A stretch of DNA of 5,961 nucleotides from Verrucomicrobiia bacterium (GCA_030424825.1 JAUHWE010000318.1:1-5961); one strand, 5' to 3'; positions 1 through 5,617 are shown, counted from the stretch's first letter. The notes: generated from the sequence alone by a model not told the origin. A program made the numbers and translations.

Positions 1-67
1 CAGTTTGAAGAAAACGCAACACCCTTTACCCAATTGCATTACGAGGGGAGCATAGAAAACAGTATCC

Positions 68-760
68 GTGATGGTGCTGTACCCGATGCTCATCATGCCT
101 CTGTTTAATAAACTGTCTCCCCTTGAAGAAGGGCCGCTGCGCGATCGGCTCATGGCCTTGTCGGACCGGGCAGGTTTCAAGGCCCAGACCATTCAGGTCA
201 TCGATGGAAGCAAGCGTTCGGGTCATTCCAATGCCTACTTCACCGGTTTCGGGAAATTTCGCCGTATTGTGCTGTATGATACACTCATTGAACAACTCAG
301 TGAGGAAGAGCTCGAGGCGGTGCTCGCCCACGAAATCGGGCACTACAAGAAGGGCCACATCCCGAAAATGATCGCTCTTTCCGCGTTGATGATGCTGGCC
401 GCTTTCTGGATTATCGATGTTCTGCTGCATAGCTCGGCATTCTTTGAAGGGTTCGGCTTTTCTCCCTTGGAAGTGGGCTCGATCGGCAATCTTGGGATTG
501 CGATGCTGCTGTTCAGCTTTCTAGGTGGTTTGGTAACCTTTTGGATTAGCCCACTGTTTCATGGAATGTCACGCAAGCACGAGTACGAGGCGGATGCGTT
601 TGCCCGGGATGCCGTCGGTGACTGGAAGCCGCTCAGCGGCGCTTTGAGAAGATTGAGCGAAAAGAATCTCTCCAATCTGAATCCTCATCCGCTTTACAGT
701 GGGTTTCACTATTCGCATCCCACCTTGCTGGAGCGAGAGCGGGCGATGAAAAACGCCTAG
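68..760 (+). CDS. M48 / Ste24-type (CAAX protease-like) metalloprotease, N-terminally truncated
   Basis: This is the catalytic half of an M48-family membrane zinc metalloprotease. The family cleaves prenylated peptides in eukaryotes and serves membrane-protein quality control in bacteria. HEIGH (residues 88-92) supplies two zinc ligands and the catalytic Glu. E172 in HEYEADAFA is the expected third ligand, with D176 completing ExxxD. Family hallmarks are [37 protein letters not shown] and [16 protein letters not shown]. Two membrane helices lie at about 101-121 and 141-160. Ste24 proteins are usually about 400-430 aa. These 230 aa match only the C-terminal half, and the N-terminal membrane helices are missing. 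An in-frame TAG at 53-55 precedes the GTG start, and homology seems to begin at about 60. ATG at 71 is an alternative start. Either the gene is broken and possibly non-functional, or the left edge is an assembly join. Family assignment is very safe; function is uncertain. Confidence 0.88.
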   Translation: MMVLYPMLIMPLFNKLSPLEEGPLRDRLMALSDRAGFKAQTIQVIDGSKRSGHSNAYFTGFGKFRRIVLYDTLIEQLSEEELEAVLAHEIGHYKKGHIPKMIALSALMMLAAFWIIDVLLHSSAFFEGFGFSPLEVGSIGNLGIAMLLFSFLGGLVTFWISPLFHGMSRKHEYEADAFARDAVGDWKPLSGALRRLSEKNLSNLNPHPLYSGFHYSHPTLLERERAMKNA

Positions 761-766
761 TTTCGA

Positions 767-1264
767 ATGAAAAGGGAGGGCGATATCTCAAGCCGCGTCG
801 GAGTGATATCCCCGGTGGTTCGATGGGTTCTGGTCATTTTCGTAGTGCTGGGAGCCCTTTCTATCTTTCTATGGGTGCGATCAGATCAAGGCTCTAACGA
901 AGGCAATGCCTACGGATTTTCCGGAGATATCTATCGGTTTGGCCAAGCGGACCATGAAATCGTTTTTGGGAAGACAGTTGATTTGGAGGTCGTTGAAAAT
1001 TTAGGAGACTATCTCGAGCAAATCGGATATTTCAGTCCGGCTTACGGTGGCGTCATTCAAATTCTATCGAGTGATAATGGCTTCGATGTCTACCTTACTT
1101 ATTCACGCCAGTATTGGAATCGCGCTGATTTTCTGGATGAAGTGAATTCAATCCGAGAAGACCTTGAAGCGAATGTTCTCATGGCGACGACTCGGATTAT
1201 CCTCGTCGACGAGGATGAGGAGGGGATCCATTCAATGAATTTGAATCCTAAAGGTGATGACTAA
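767..1264 (+). CDS. Hypothetical single-pass membrane protein
   Basis: I do not recognise this 165-aa protein. A basic N-terminus (MKREGDISSRVG) is followed by one hydrophobic helix at about 17-37 (VVRWVLVIFVVLGALSIFLWV). This suggests an N-in, C-out signal anchor with a soluble domain of about 125 residues outside the cytoplasm. The soluble part is acidic and rich in aromatics (YGFSGDIYRFG, QIGYFSPAYGG, VYLTYSRQYWNR), has no cysteine and shows no catalytic motif. Its alternation of strands and helices suggests a small folded alpha/beta domain. ATG is used 6 bp after the M48 stop with no clear Shine-Dalgarno sequence; GGGAGGG at 774-780 lies inside the gene. The stop overlaps an ATG (TAATG at 1262-1266), so it probably shares a transcript with both neighbours. 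Coding status is well supported by length and context. Confidence 0.75.
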   Translation: MKREGDISSRVGVISPVVRWVLVIFVVLGALSIFLWVRSDQGSNEGNAYGFSGDIYRFGQADHEIVFGKTVDLEVVENLGDYLEQIGYFSPAYGGVIQILSSDNGFDVYLTYSRQYWNRADFLDEVNSIREDLEANVLMATTRIILVDEDEEGIHSMNLNPKGDD

Positions 1265-1305
1265 TGGTTGGGTACGAAGTTTGGTCGAGCTGTGTTAGGG
1301 TATTG

Positions 1306-2208
1306 ATGAGAGAAGTGAGACGAATTTTGATTTTTGCCATCGTTCTATTGTTGAGTCATTTGGCGTACGGCGAGAATGAGACGATTCGGGTGGCATCGTA
1401 TAATGTTCGCAACTACCTGACCATGGATCGGCTGGTGGAAGGCAAATGGCGCCCGGACTACCCGAAACCCGAAAAGGAAAAACGCGTCGTACGGGAAACA
1501 ATTCTTTCAGTCCGTCCCGATATTCTGGCGCTGCAGGAAATCGGGTCCCGGATGCACCTAGAAGAGTTGCGGAGGGATCTATCTAGCGAAGGGCTCGAAT
1601 ACGCGGGGTCCGCGTGGCTGGAAGCGCACGACACGGAGCGTCATGTTGCCGCACTCTGGAAATCGGATGTGGAAGTGAAGGTGGTGGAGCACGCAAACCT
1701 GCCGATCAAATACATGGGTAAGGTCGATTTCGTTAAGCGAGGAATGCTGGAGCTGAAGATATCGGGAGAGCATGGAGAGTGGAGTTTGTTCAATTTGCAT
1801 TTGAAAAGCAAATACACGAACGTAAAGTCAGATCCCTTGTCGACCTTGAGGCGTACACTTGAAGGGAGATCAGCCCGCGACAAGATAATCAAGTTGTATC
1901 CTGACCTCGAGCAAGAGCGGTATTTGATAGTGGGTGATTTGAACGATTCCCCGGTTTCGGGAGCGTTACGTGCTTTCGGTAAAAAAGGAGATAGAATCCT
2001 GAGCGTTCCCATCGAGTGCGTGGACTCAAACGGAAGTCGGTGGACCCATTACTACAAGAAAGAGGACTCGTATACCCGAATTGATTACTTCCTCAGGTCT
2101 CCCGGCTGGACTGAAGCGGGAAAAGTGTCGGGCCATATTTATGAAAGACCGGACTATTACGAAGGGTCGGACCACCGGTTAATTTGGATCGATCTTCCTG
2201 TGCCCTAG
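1306..2208 (+). CDS. Secreted endonuclease/exonuclease/phosphatase (EEP) family protein
   Basis: This is a divalent-metal phosphoesterase of the DNase I / exonuclease III / sphingomyelinase fold. Numbered for the 300-aa form, the ordered EEP motifs are SYNVRN (N33), LALQEIGS (metal Glu E78), ERH (H113), LFNLHLKSK (N163, H165), GDLND (D211, N213), RIDYF (D260) and GSDHR (D289, H290). All catalytic positions are present, so it should be active; the substrate (nucleic acid or phosphoester) cannot be told. MREVRR, the hydrophobic ILIFAIVLLLSHL and AYG before ENE make a clean signal peptide, which implies export. This decides the start: ATG 1306, with AGGG at 1297-1300, gives the peptide at the very N-terminus. 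The alternative ATG 1264 overlaps the previous stop and would add 14 residues in front of it. It is the third gene of the cluster. Confidence 0.9.
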   Translation: MREVRRILIFAIVLLLSHLAYGENETIRVASYNVRNYLTMDRLVEGKWRPDYPKPEKEKRVVRETILSVRPDILALQEIGSRMHLEELRRDLSSEGLEYAGSAWLEAHDTERHVAALWKSDVEVKVVEHANLPIKYMGKVDFVKRGMLELKISGEHGEWSLFNLHLKSKYTNVKSDPLSTLRRTLEGRSARDKIIKLYPDLEQERYLIVGDLNDSPVSGALRAFGKKGDRILSVPIECVDSNGSRWTHYYKKEDSYTRIDYFLRSPGWTEAGKVSGHIYERPDYYEGSDHRLIWIDLPVP

Positions 2209-2296
2209 GCCAGAAAACTTTTGTTCGCTGCGGGTAAGGTCTGATAGGGAACATGCTTGCTTGTCGCTGGACGGACTGCCCTCACGAGCGGGCTCG

Positions 2297-2497
2297 ATGT
2301 CATTGCATAGTGGTTACTTGGTATCGACTTCCAAACATGGAGAATTGCGGGAGCCGTACTACTGCAGTTTCAGCGATCTAGGGGAGGTCGCGTACGAGGG
2401 CTTAGACATCAACAGAAATGGATGCCTAGATCCGGGCACCGTCCATAAAGTGTCCCGTCAAATAAACAAGTTCTACGAGAATTCGGTAGTGTCCTAA
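2297..2497 (+). CDS. Doubtful small ORF with an EF-hand-like loop
   Basis: An open frame of 66 codons from ATG 2297 can be extended to 78 with TTG 2261, which has AGGGA at 2246-2250 ten bases upstream. The product is not recognised. Its one feature is DINRNGCLDPGT (residues 37-48), which matches the calcium-loop spacing of EF-hand and dockerin repeats: D, N, N, G and a hydrophobic residue at loop positions 1, 3, 5, 6 and 8. The bidentate acidic residue at position 12 is replaced by Thr, and no second loop is present. It lies between the EEP gene and the first tRNA-like core. It could be a decayed fragment of a larger secreted protein or a chance ORF. Confidence 0.25.
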   Translation: MSLHSGYLVSTSKHGELREPYYCSFSDLGEVAYEGLDINRNGCLDPGTVHKVSRQINKFYENSVVS

Positions 2498-2541
2498 TTT
2501 AAAGTGACATAATTGCAGAAGCTTATCTGTCTGATAAATTC

Positions 2542-2563
2542 GTGGAAGGTGCCGGGAGTCGAA
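2542..2563 (-). repeat. tRNA/tmRNA 3'-end-like sequence, putative old attachment core (left)
   Basis: Read on the minus strand, this contains the T-loop TTCGACT followed by CCCGG and CACCTTC, i.e. a T-arm 3' strand and acceptor 3' strand. It aligns to the core at 4048-4068 with one substitution and one single-base insertion over 22 columns, in the same orientation. The flanks at 2564-2568 allow a perfect 5-bp stem (GCCGG with CCGGC) only around a non-standard 8-nt loop. No GAAGGTG or GGAAGGT acceptor 5' strand and no anticodon arm lie upstream on the minus strand, so it is not a complete tRNA. It is best read as a degraded attachment-site copy. Confidence 0.5.
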
Positions 2564-2622
2564 CCGGCCCAGGATTTGCTTCAATCTGCATTTGTAGTTA
2601 CCTAGTAGCATCTTGTGGAATG

Positions 2623-2793
2623 GCCGTAATGCATACCAATGAAGATTGGTGCCTCAACATGCGCGAAAATTGGCAAATCTTAGACTCTTATTGCACTAGT
2701 CTCGAAAAACTAAAAAGACGATATCTGAGGGAGGATAGACACAGTAAGAAAGGCCCAAGGCAGTTTCTTTTACTTGATCCAAAGCTGGCTTGA
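2623..2793 (+). CDS. Doubtful small ORF upstream of the kinase-like gene
   Basis: This 56-codon frame starts at ATG 2623. The same frame is open back to GTG 2542, inside the tRNA-like core. The product is not recognised. It is polar, with two Trp and three Cys in the first half of the frame (NEDWCLNMRENW) and a basic second half (KLKRRYLRED, SKKGPRQF). Codon use is unlike the upstream operon, with many AGA, AGG, TTA and CTA codons. There is no good Shine-Dalgarno sequence. The stop is 17 bp before the kinase-like frame. It may be a real small cassette gene or a chance ORF in AT-richer mobile DNA. Confidence 0.22.
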   Translation, partial: AVMHTNEDWCLNMRENWQILDSYCTSLEKLKRRYLREDRHSKKGPRQFLLLDPKLA

Positions 2794-2810
2794 CTATCGT
2801 GTTATAGTTG

Positions 2811-3530
2811 ATGGATGACGACATCGTTGAATCAAGCAAAGGAGAAGGCCGACATTCGGAAGCTGAGGCAGGACAGAAAGAAATCTCTAGCCTCACTCTC
2901 GAAGCAGCCGAAACTGTCGTCCGCCGAAGCCGTAGCGAATTACAGCCGCCGCCTGGAACGCGGCCAGCAGACGCAAGAAGCCGTCTAGCTCGGATCAACA
3001 AGGCTTGCCAAGCGTCAGATCTAAGGAATTGGGCGCGGCGTTATTCGTACTTTCTGCCGGCCGAGGATTTCAGCCAGAACTGGCGCTCTCAAGGAAGTGT
3101 GGCTGGGCAGGAATGCGACGTGTACTATGACGAGCGGAGCGGCTGCTATCTCAAGCGAAACAACACGATCGCTTACGAAGATTGGATTCAGTTCTTCGAA
3201 TCGGTAAGGATTCACAATTACTTGTTTGTCGATACCGCCTACACGTTTCTGGGCCTTATGGAAGTCGATGCCTTGCTTCATGCCGTCCTCTCTCAGAGAG
3301 CAGTCAGCTCAACAATTGGGGCCAGCAGAGTTGAGGTTATGAGCTACATGGCGCGTTTCGGATTCCGGCATGCCGGGAACGACCACTACGAAAGCGAGTC
3401 TCTGCTCATTCAAGATCTTCACGAGGAAAACGTTCTCGTCGGAGCAGATGGGCTGCTTTATTTCATCGATACCTGCATATATGTAAAAGAGGGAAAGTTT
3501 TTCCCTCTTTCTTCGGGCGACAGTGGATGA
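2811..3530 (+). CDS. Polyvalent-type protein kinase-like protein
   Basis: This protein of about 239 aa (ATG 2811; TTG 2808 just before it) has a kinase-fold C-terminal two thirds. It resembles the kinase domain found in polyvalent proteins of phages and conjugative elements. Numbered from TTG 2808, the parts are: LRNWARRYSYFLPAEDF (72-88), a lead-in helix; GQECDVYYDERSGCYLKR (100-117), a glycine-loop hairpin with candidate ATP-binding K116; HNYLFVDTAYTFLGLM (136-151); and EVMSYMARFGF (176-186). The catalytic loop is IQDLHEENVL (D203, N208), and YFID (D221) corresponds to the DFG metal-binding Asp. All three key acidic/amide residues are kept. Phosphorylation of host or rival proteins is a family-based inference. 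The first ~65 residues are doubtful because another frame looks more coding there. The last codons form a strong hairpin. Aminoglycoside-phosphotransferase-like enzymes share the motif pattern. Confidence 0.65.
   Translation: MDDDIVESSKGEGRHSEAEAGQKEISSLTLEAAETVVRRSRSELQPPPGTRPADARSRLARINKACQASDLRNWARRYSYFLPAEDFSQNWRSQGSVAGQECDVYYDERSGCYLKRNNTIAYEDWIQFFESVRIHNYLFVDTAYTFLGLMEVDALLHAVLSQRAVSSTIGASRVEVMSYMARFGFRHAGNDHYESESLLIQDLHEENVLVGADGLLYFIDTCIYVKEGKFFPLSSGDSG
2815..2988 (+). CDS. Small basic protein in the alternative frame, nested in the kinase ORF start
   Basis: ATG 2815 opens a 57-codon frame, one base out of register with ATG 2811 (the two starts overlap as ATGGATG). It stops with TAG at 2986-2988, just before the part of the kinase frame that carries recognisable homology. 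The predicted peptide is helical, Lys/Arg/Gln-rich and natural-looking: MTTSLNQAKEKADIRKLRQD at the start and LSSAEAVANYSRRLERGQQ near the end. By hand count about 70% of its third positions are G or C, against about 43% for the competing frame over the same bases, so this frame looks the more likely to be coding here. No function is recognised. A clear Shine-Dalgarno sequence is absent. It may be translated together with the kinase or be the N-terminal part of a frame-disrupted gene. Confidence 0.45.
   Translation: MTTSLNQAKEKADIRKLRQDRKKSLASLSKQPKLSSAEAVANYSRRLERGQQTQEAV
3486..3510 (+). terminator. Strong hairpin at the end of the kinase ORF, probable terminator
   Basis: AAAGAGGGAAA and TTTCCCTCTTT form a perfect 11-bp stem around a 3-nt loop (GTT), followed by CTTC. 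The 3' arm ends in a short T-run, and A-runs on the 5' side would allow it to work in both directions. It lies inside the reading frame, 18-20 bp before the TGA at 3528-3530, so the last ~14 residues of the kinase ORF are encoded by the hairpin and beyond. Confidence 0.55.
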
Positions 3531-4045
3531 CGTTCCCGCAGAGAAGATCGAAGCTCGATCTGTTCGCGTTCATTATTTTCTCTCGTAGGGATGTGTTTCC
3601 GTGGTATTAGAAGAATGGGGACGGAATCAGGAAAGGGCATGCGTTCGTGCGCGAGGCCTTTTGGGGTACGGTCGAAGGTTGAAGGCTACCGAGATTTTTC
3701 AGCGATTTGGCTAAAGCAATTTCGAGCCCCGTTCGGATGAGTTGGTCAAATCCCATTTGATGGGCCATCATAACATTGGATCCTATGCACTTAGGCCGAG
3801 TGGCGCTTGTATCAATAGCGTCTAGCTTGATATTGCGGGAAGGGGTACGAAATTACTCGTTTAAATGAAAGGGCCCTTGAATATGTGCGATCCTTGGCGG
3901 GATCTTGCTATAGTTATCCACGATTTACGGGATTGATTGCACTTAGATGCATCTCCCCGCATTTAAATAGGGCTGCTTTCACAAAGTGCAGGCATCTATT
4001 GAACCTGCCACCTTGTGTTCCATAACATATTGGATAACAATGATT
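3531..4045. other. Gene-poor stretch inside the putative cassette
   Basis: No convincing gene is present. The longest minus-strand frame between stops (3610-3852) could encode about 54 aa from ATG 3771-3769, with AGGA nine bases upstream. Its start is MMAHQMGFDQLIRTGLEIAL and it ends at 3607; support is weak. Short palindromes occur: CCCAT-ttg-ATGGG at 3752-3764, AGATGCATCT at about 3944-3953 and ATTTAAAT at about 3961-3968. A single DnaA-box-like TTATCCACG lies at 3914-3922. The region looks like decayed mobile DNA. Confidence 0.4.
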
Positions 4046-4068
4046 TGGTGGAGGTGGCGGGAGTCGAA
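4046..4068 (-). repeat. Putative attachment core: tRNA/tmRNA 3' end with encoded CCA
   Basis: On the minus strand this reads as the T-loop TTCGACT, then the T-stem 3' strand CCCGC, then the acceptor 3' strand CACCTCC, then discriminator A and CCA. It is exactly the layout of an RNA 3' end. The sequence 5' of the loop (TTGGT) cannot pair with CCCGC, so only the 3' fragment is present. The wording most resembles the tmRNA (ssrA) 3' end: from memory, the E. coli ssrA end differs at only about two of these 23 positions. It lies 16 bp from the -35-like box and 75 bp from the integrase start, the usual place for an attachment site. Confidence 0.65.
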
Positions 4069-4083
4069 ACCAATTATAGTGTG

Positions 4084-4112
4084 TTGACTATCAATGGTTT
4101 AAACTTGATTAT
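4084..4112 (+). promoter_or_regulatory. Putative integrase promoter with phased direct repeats
   Basis: TTGACT (4084-4089; 5/6 to the -35 consensus) and GATTAT (4107-4112; 4/6 to the -10) are 17 bp apart, placing a start site near 4119 and a short leader before ATG 4143. The same bases carry a near-exact direct repeat: TTGACTATCA at 4084-4093 and TTGATTATCA at 4105-4114 (9/10). The copies are 21 bp apart, i.e. two helical turns, with GTTTAAAC (4097-4104) between them. These could be operator or recombinase arm-type sites, so integrase or the HTH protein may regulate this promoter. Confidence 0.45.
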
Positions 4113-4142
4113 CAGTAAGACTCAGTAGATTATTGCCCGTAT

Positions 4143-5606
4143 ATGCAGGCAAATCCAATTCGTAAGCCAGCCCGCAAGTCTCTTCCCAATCCTTCAGTCT
4201 TCAAGGTCGGCGTCACGTGGGTTTGCGAGTACTACTATTTTGATGAAGAAGGGCGTCGAAAGCCTCGTAGAAAGTCATTTCTTAGAGACCTGAAGCGCGT
4301 GGACATCGAACCGACACTTCAAGCGCAGCGTAAAGCCGCCAATGAGTTTCGTGATGCCATGCTCAAGGAGAAAAAGGAACAGGAAAGACTGAATCGCCGT
4401 GATCGCGATCAGAAGTATCTGACGCTCTCTCAGCTAAAGGAAGCGAAGGCGGCATTTATTGTTTACGATGACATTCAGTACCGAAAGAAGAGCCTTTTGG
4501 AAGCGGTCATTCTTTATCGAGAGTCTTTGAAACTGGCGGTCGACAGTCCTTTGCTCCGAATAGCGGTGGAGGTCTTCCTTGGCCGAAAACTGGAGGCTGC
4601 CGAAAGCGATAACTTAAGCATGGGAACCTACCGGACATTGTCCCAGCGTCTGAATCACCTTGTCGGTCATTTCATGCAGAAGGGACTGCCTAGCATTAAA
4701 ATTGGCGATGTTTCGTCCAAACAACTGATCGGCTATTTTGAAAGCTTGAAGGTTTCAGATCGGACACGAGTGAACTATATGAACGACATTGGGAATTTTT
4801 TTAACGATGCATCCGATCCGAAAGACAAAGATCGTTTCATCAATGAGAATCCGATGGATGGCGTTCATGTGCATTTCCGCAAGCACAACAAAGGCAAGGC
4901 TGCCAAGGGCAAGAGAGCCAAGCAGAAGGCCCCAACTGTTTTACAGCTCGATCGTTCCAAGCATGTGCTGGATTTGGCCTTTGAGATGCGTGAGCAGGGC
5001 ATGTTGGGCTTTACGGTTGCTGGGTTTTTATTGGGAATGCGTCCGAGCGAGGTTTTCGACATGGTAGCGGTTCCGAACTTCTGGGAGAAATATATCAAGT
5101 TTGAGGAGGGAATTGTACGCATAGACGGCTTCGGCAAGAAGCGCGATCAACGGATCATTGTCATGGGCGATGCTTGCAAGGCTTGGTTGCAATACATCAA
5201 GGAGCGCAATTTGCCGTTTTGTTTCCCTATCAAAAAGAATGGGCAGAACCTACAGTACGCGAACTTTCGAGCAAAAGCATTCCTGCCGGATCTGAAGTCA
5301 GCAGAAAGACTCATTAAGCTGCGTCGATTGCACAAAACTAAGAAAAAACCTTCGGTAACAGATAAAGAATTTATGGATACATGCAACTCAGTGCTGCAGG
5401 TGCATGCAGATGTGCTGCGTCATACTCACGGAACGAATTTTTACTATGCTAATGGTTGCGACAAAAATTTGACCATCGAGCGAATGGGGCATAGCGCTGA
5501 CGTCTTTGTCGATAACTACCGTGGCCTGCTGGATAGGCCGGAAGATGCGGAGCGTTTCTTTAATGAGCTGCATCCCGATGAGTTCATTGAGAAACTCGTG
5601 GCCTAG
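4143..5606 (+). CDS. Tyrosine recombinase / site-specific integrase
   Basis: This 487-aa phage-type integrase should cut and rejoin DNA at an attachment site. Residues 1-50 form a basic aromatic arm-binding-like region (SVFKVGVTWVCEYYYFDEEG). About 60-130 is a charged helical linker and 160-240 the core-binding (SAM-like) domain (GTYRTLSQRL...RVNYMNDIGNFF). A Lys-rich linker lies at 246-263, and the catalytic domain runs from about 265. Catalytic residues are R300 (GFLLGMRPSEV), the beta-hairpin Lys K332/K333 (GFGKKRDQRIIV), R426 (DVLRHTHGT), H450 (RMGHS) and nucleophile Y459 (VDNYRGL), with the normal 9-residue H-Y spacing. The box II position usually occupied by His (three before the Arg) is D423. 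ATG 4143 has no Shine-Dalgarno sequence but fits the upstream promoter. The putative attachment core is immediately upstream, and an excisionase-like gene converges from the right. It appears intact. Confidence 0.93.
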   Translation: MQANPIRKPARKSLPNPSVFKVGVTWVCEYYYFDEEGRRKPRRKSFLRDLKRVDIEPTLQAQRKAANEFRDAMLKEKKEQERLNRRDRDQKYLTLSQLKEAKAAFIVYDDIQYRKKSLLEAVILYRESLKLAVDSPLLRIAVEVFLGRKLEAAESDNLSMGTYRTLSQRLNHLVGHFMQKGLPSIKIGDVSSKQLIGYFESLKVSDRTRVNYMNDIGNFFNDASDPKDKDRFINENPMDGVHVHFRKHNKGKAAKGKRAKQKAPTVLQLDRSKHVLDLAFEMREQGMLGFTVAGFLLGMRPSEVFDMVAVPNFWEKYIKFEEGIVRIDGFGKKRDQRIIVMGDACKAWLQYIKERNLPFCFPIKKNGQNLQYANFRAKAFLPDLKSAERLIKLRRLHKTKKKPSVTDKEFMDTCNSVLQVHADVLRHTHGTNFYYANGCDKNLTIERMGHSADVFVDNYRGLLDRPEDAERFFNELHPDEFIEKLVA

Positions 5607-5617
5607 TTCTTAGAACT
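5605..5617. repeat. Palindrome spanning the two convergent stop codons
   Basis: AGTTCT-T-AGAACT is a perfect 6-bp inverted repeat with a 1-nt centre. It covers the end of the integrase TAG (5604-5606), the 3-bp gap and the TAA of the minus-strand gene (5612-5610). It is too short and its loop too small for a strong terminator; a protein-binding site or chance are both possible. Confidence 0.3.

Noticed and set aside
1264..1305. ATG 1264 as the EEP start
   Set aside because: It would put 14 residues in front of an otherwise standard signal peptide. ATG 1306 has an AGGG at good spacing. The TAATG overlap keeps 1264 possible.
2523..2537. Terminator hairpin TTATC-N5-GATAA
   Set aside because: The stem is only 5 AT-rich bp with no T-run after it; too weak to call.
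2541..2630. Complete minus-strand tRNA gene at the left core
   Set aside because: Only T-loop and acceptor 3'-like sequence are present. No matching acceptor 5' strand, D-arm or anticodon arm is found on the minus strand upstream of it.
2870..2890. A_AAG slippery site for -1 frameshifting from the nested ORF to the kinase frame
   Set aside because: The motif AGAAAGAAA is short and common, lies early in the small ORF and has no evident stimulating stem-loop. A shift there would bypass most of the better coding frame.
2696..3001. Minus-strand ORF opposite the kinase start
   Set aside because: Its Arg/Ser-rich composition is typical of an antisense shadow, and two plus-strand frames explain the region better.
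3458..3640. Minus-strand 60-aa ORF across the kinase 3' end
   Set aside because: It runs through the hairpin and the coding end of the kinase, has no Shine-Dalgarno sequence and no recognisable feature.
3914..3922. DnaA box and possible replication origin
   Set aside because: There is a single 8/9 match (TTATCCACG) with no cluster, no iteron array and no replication gene.
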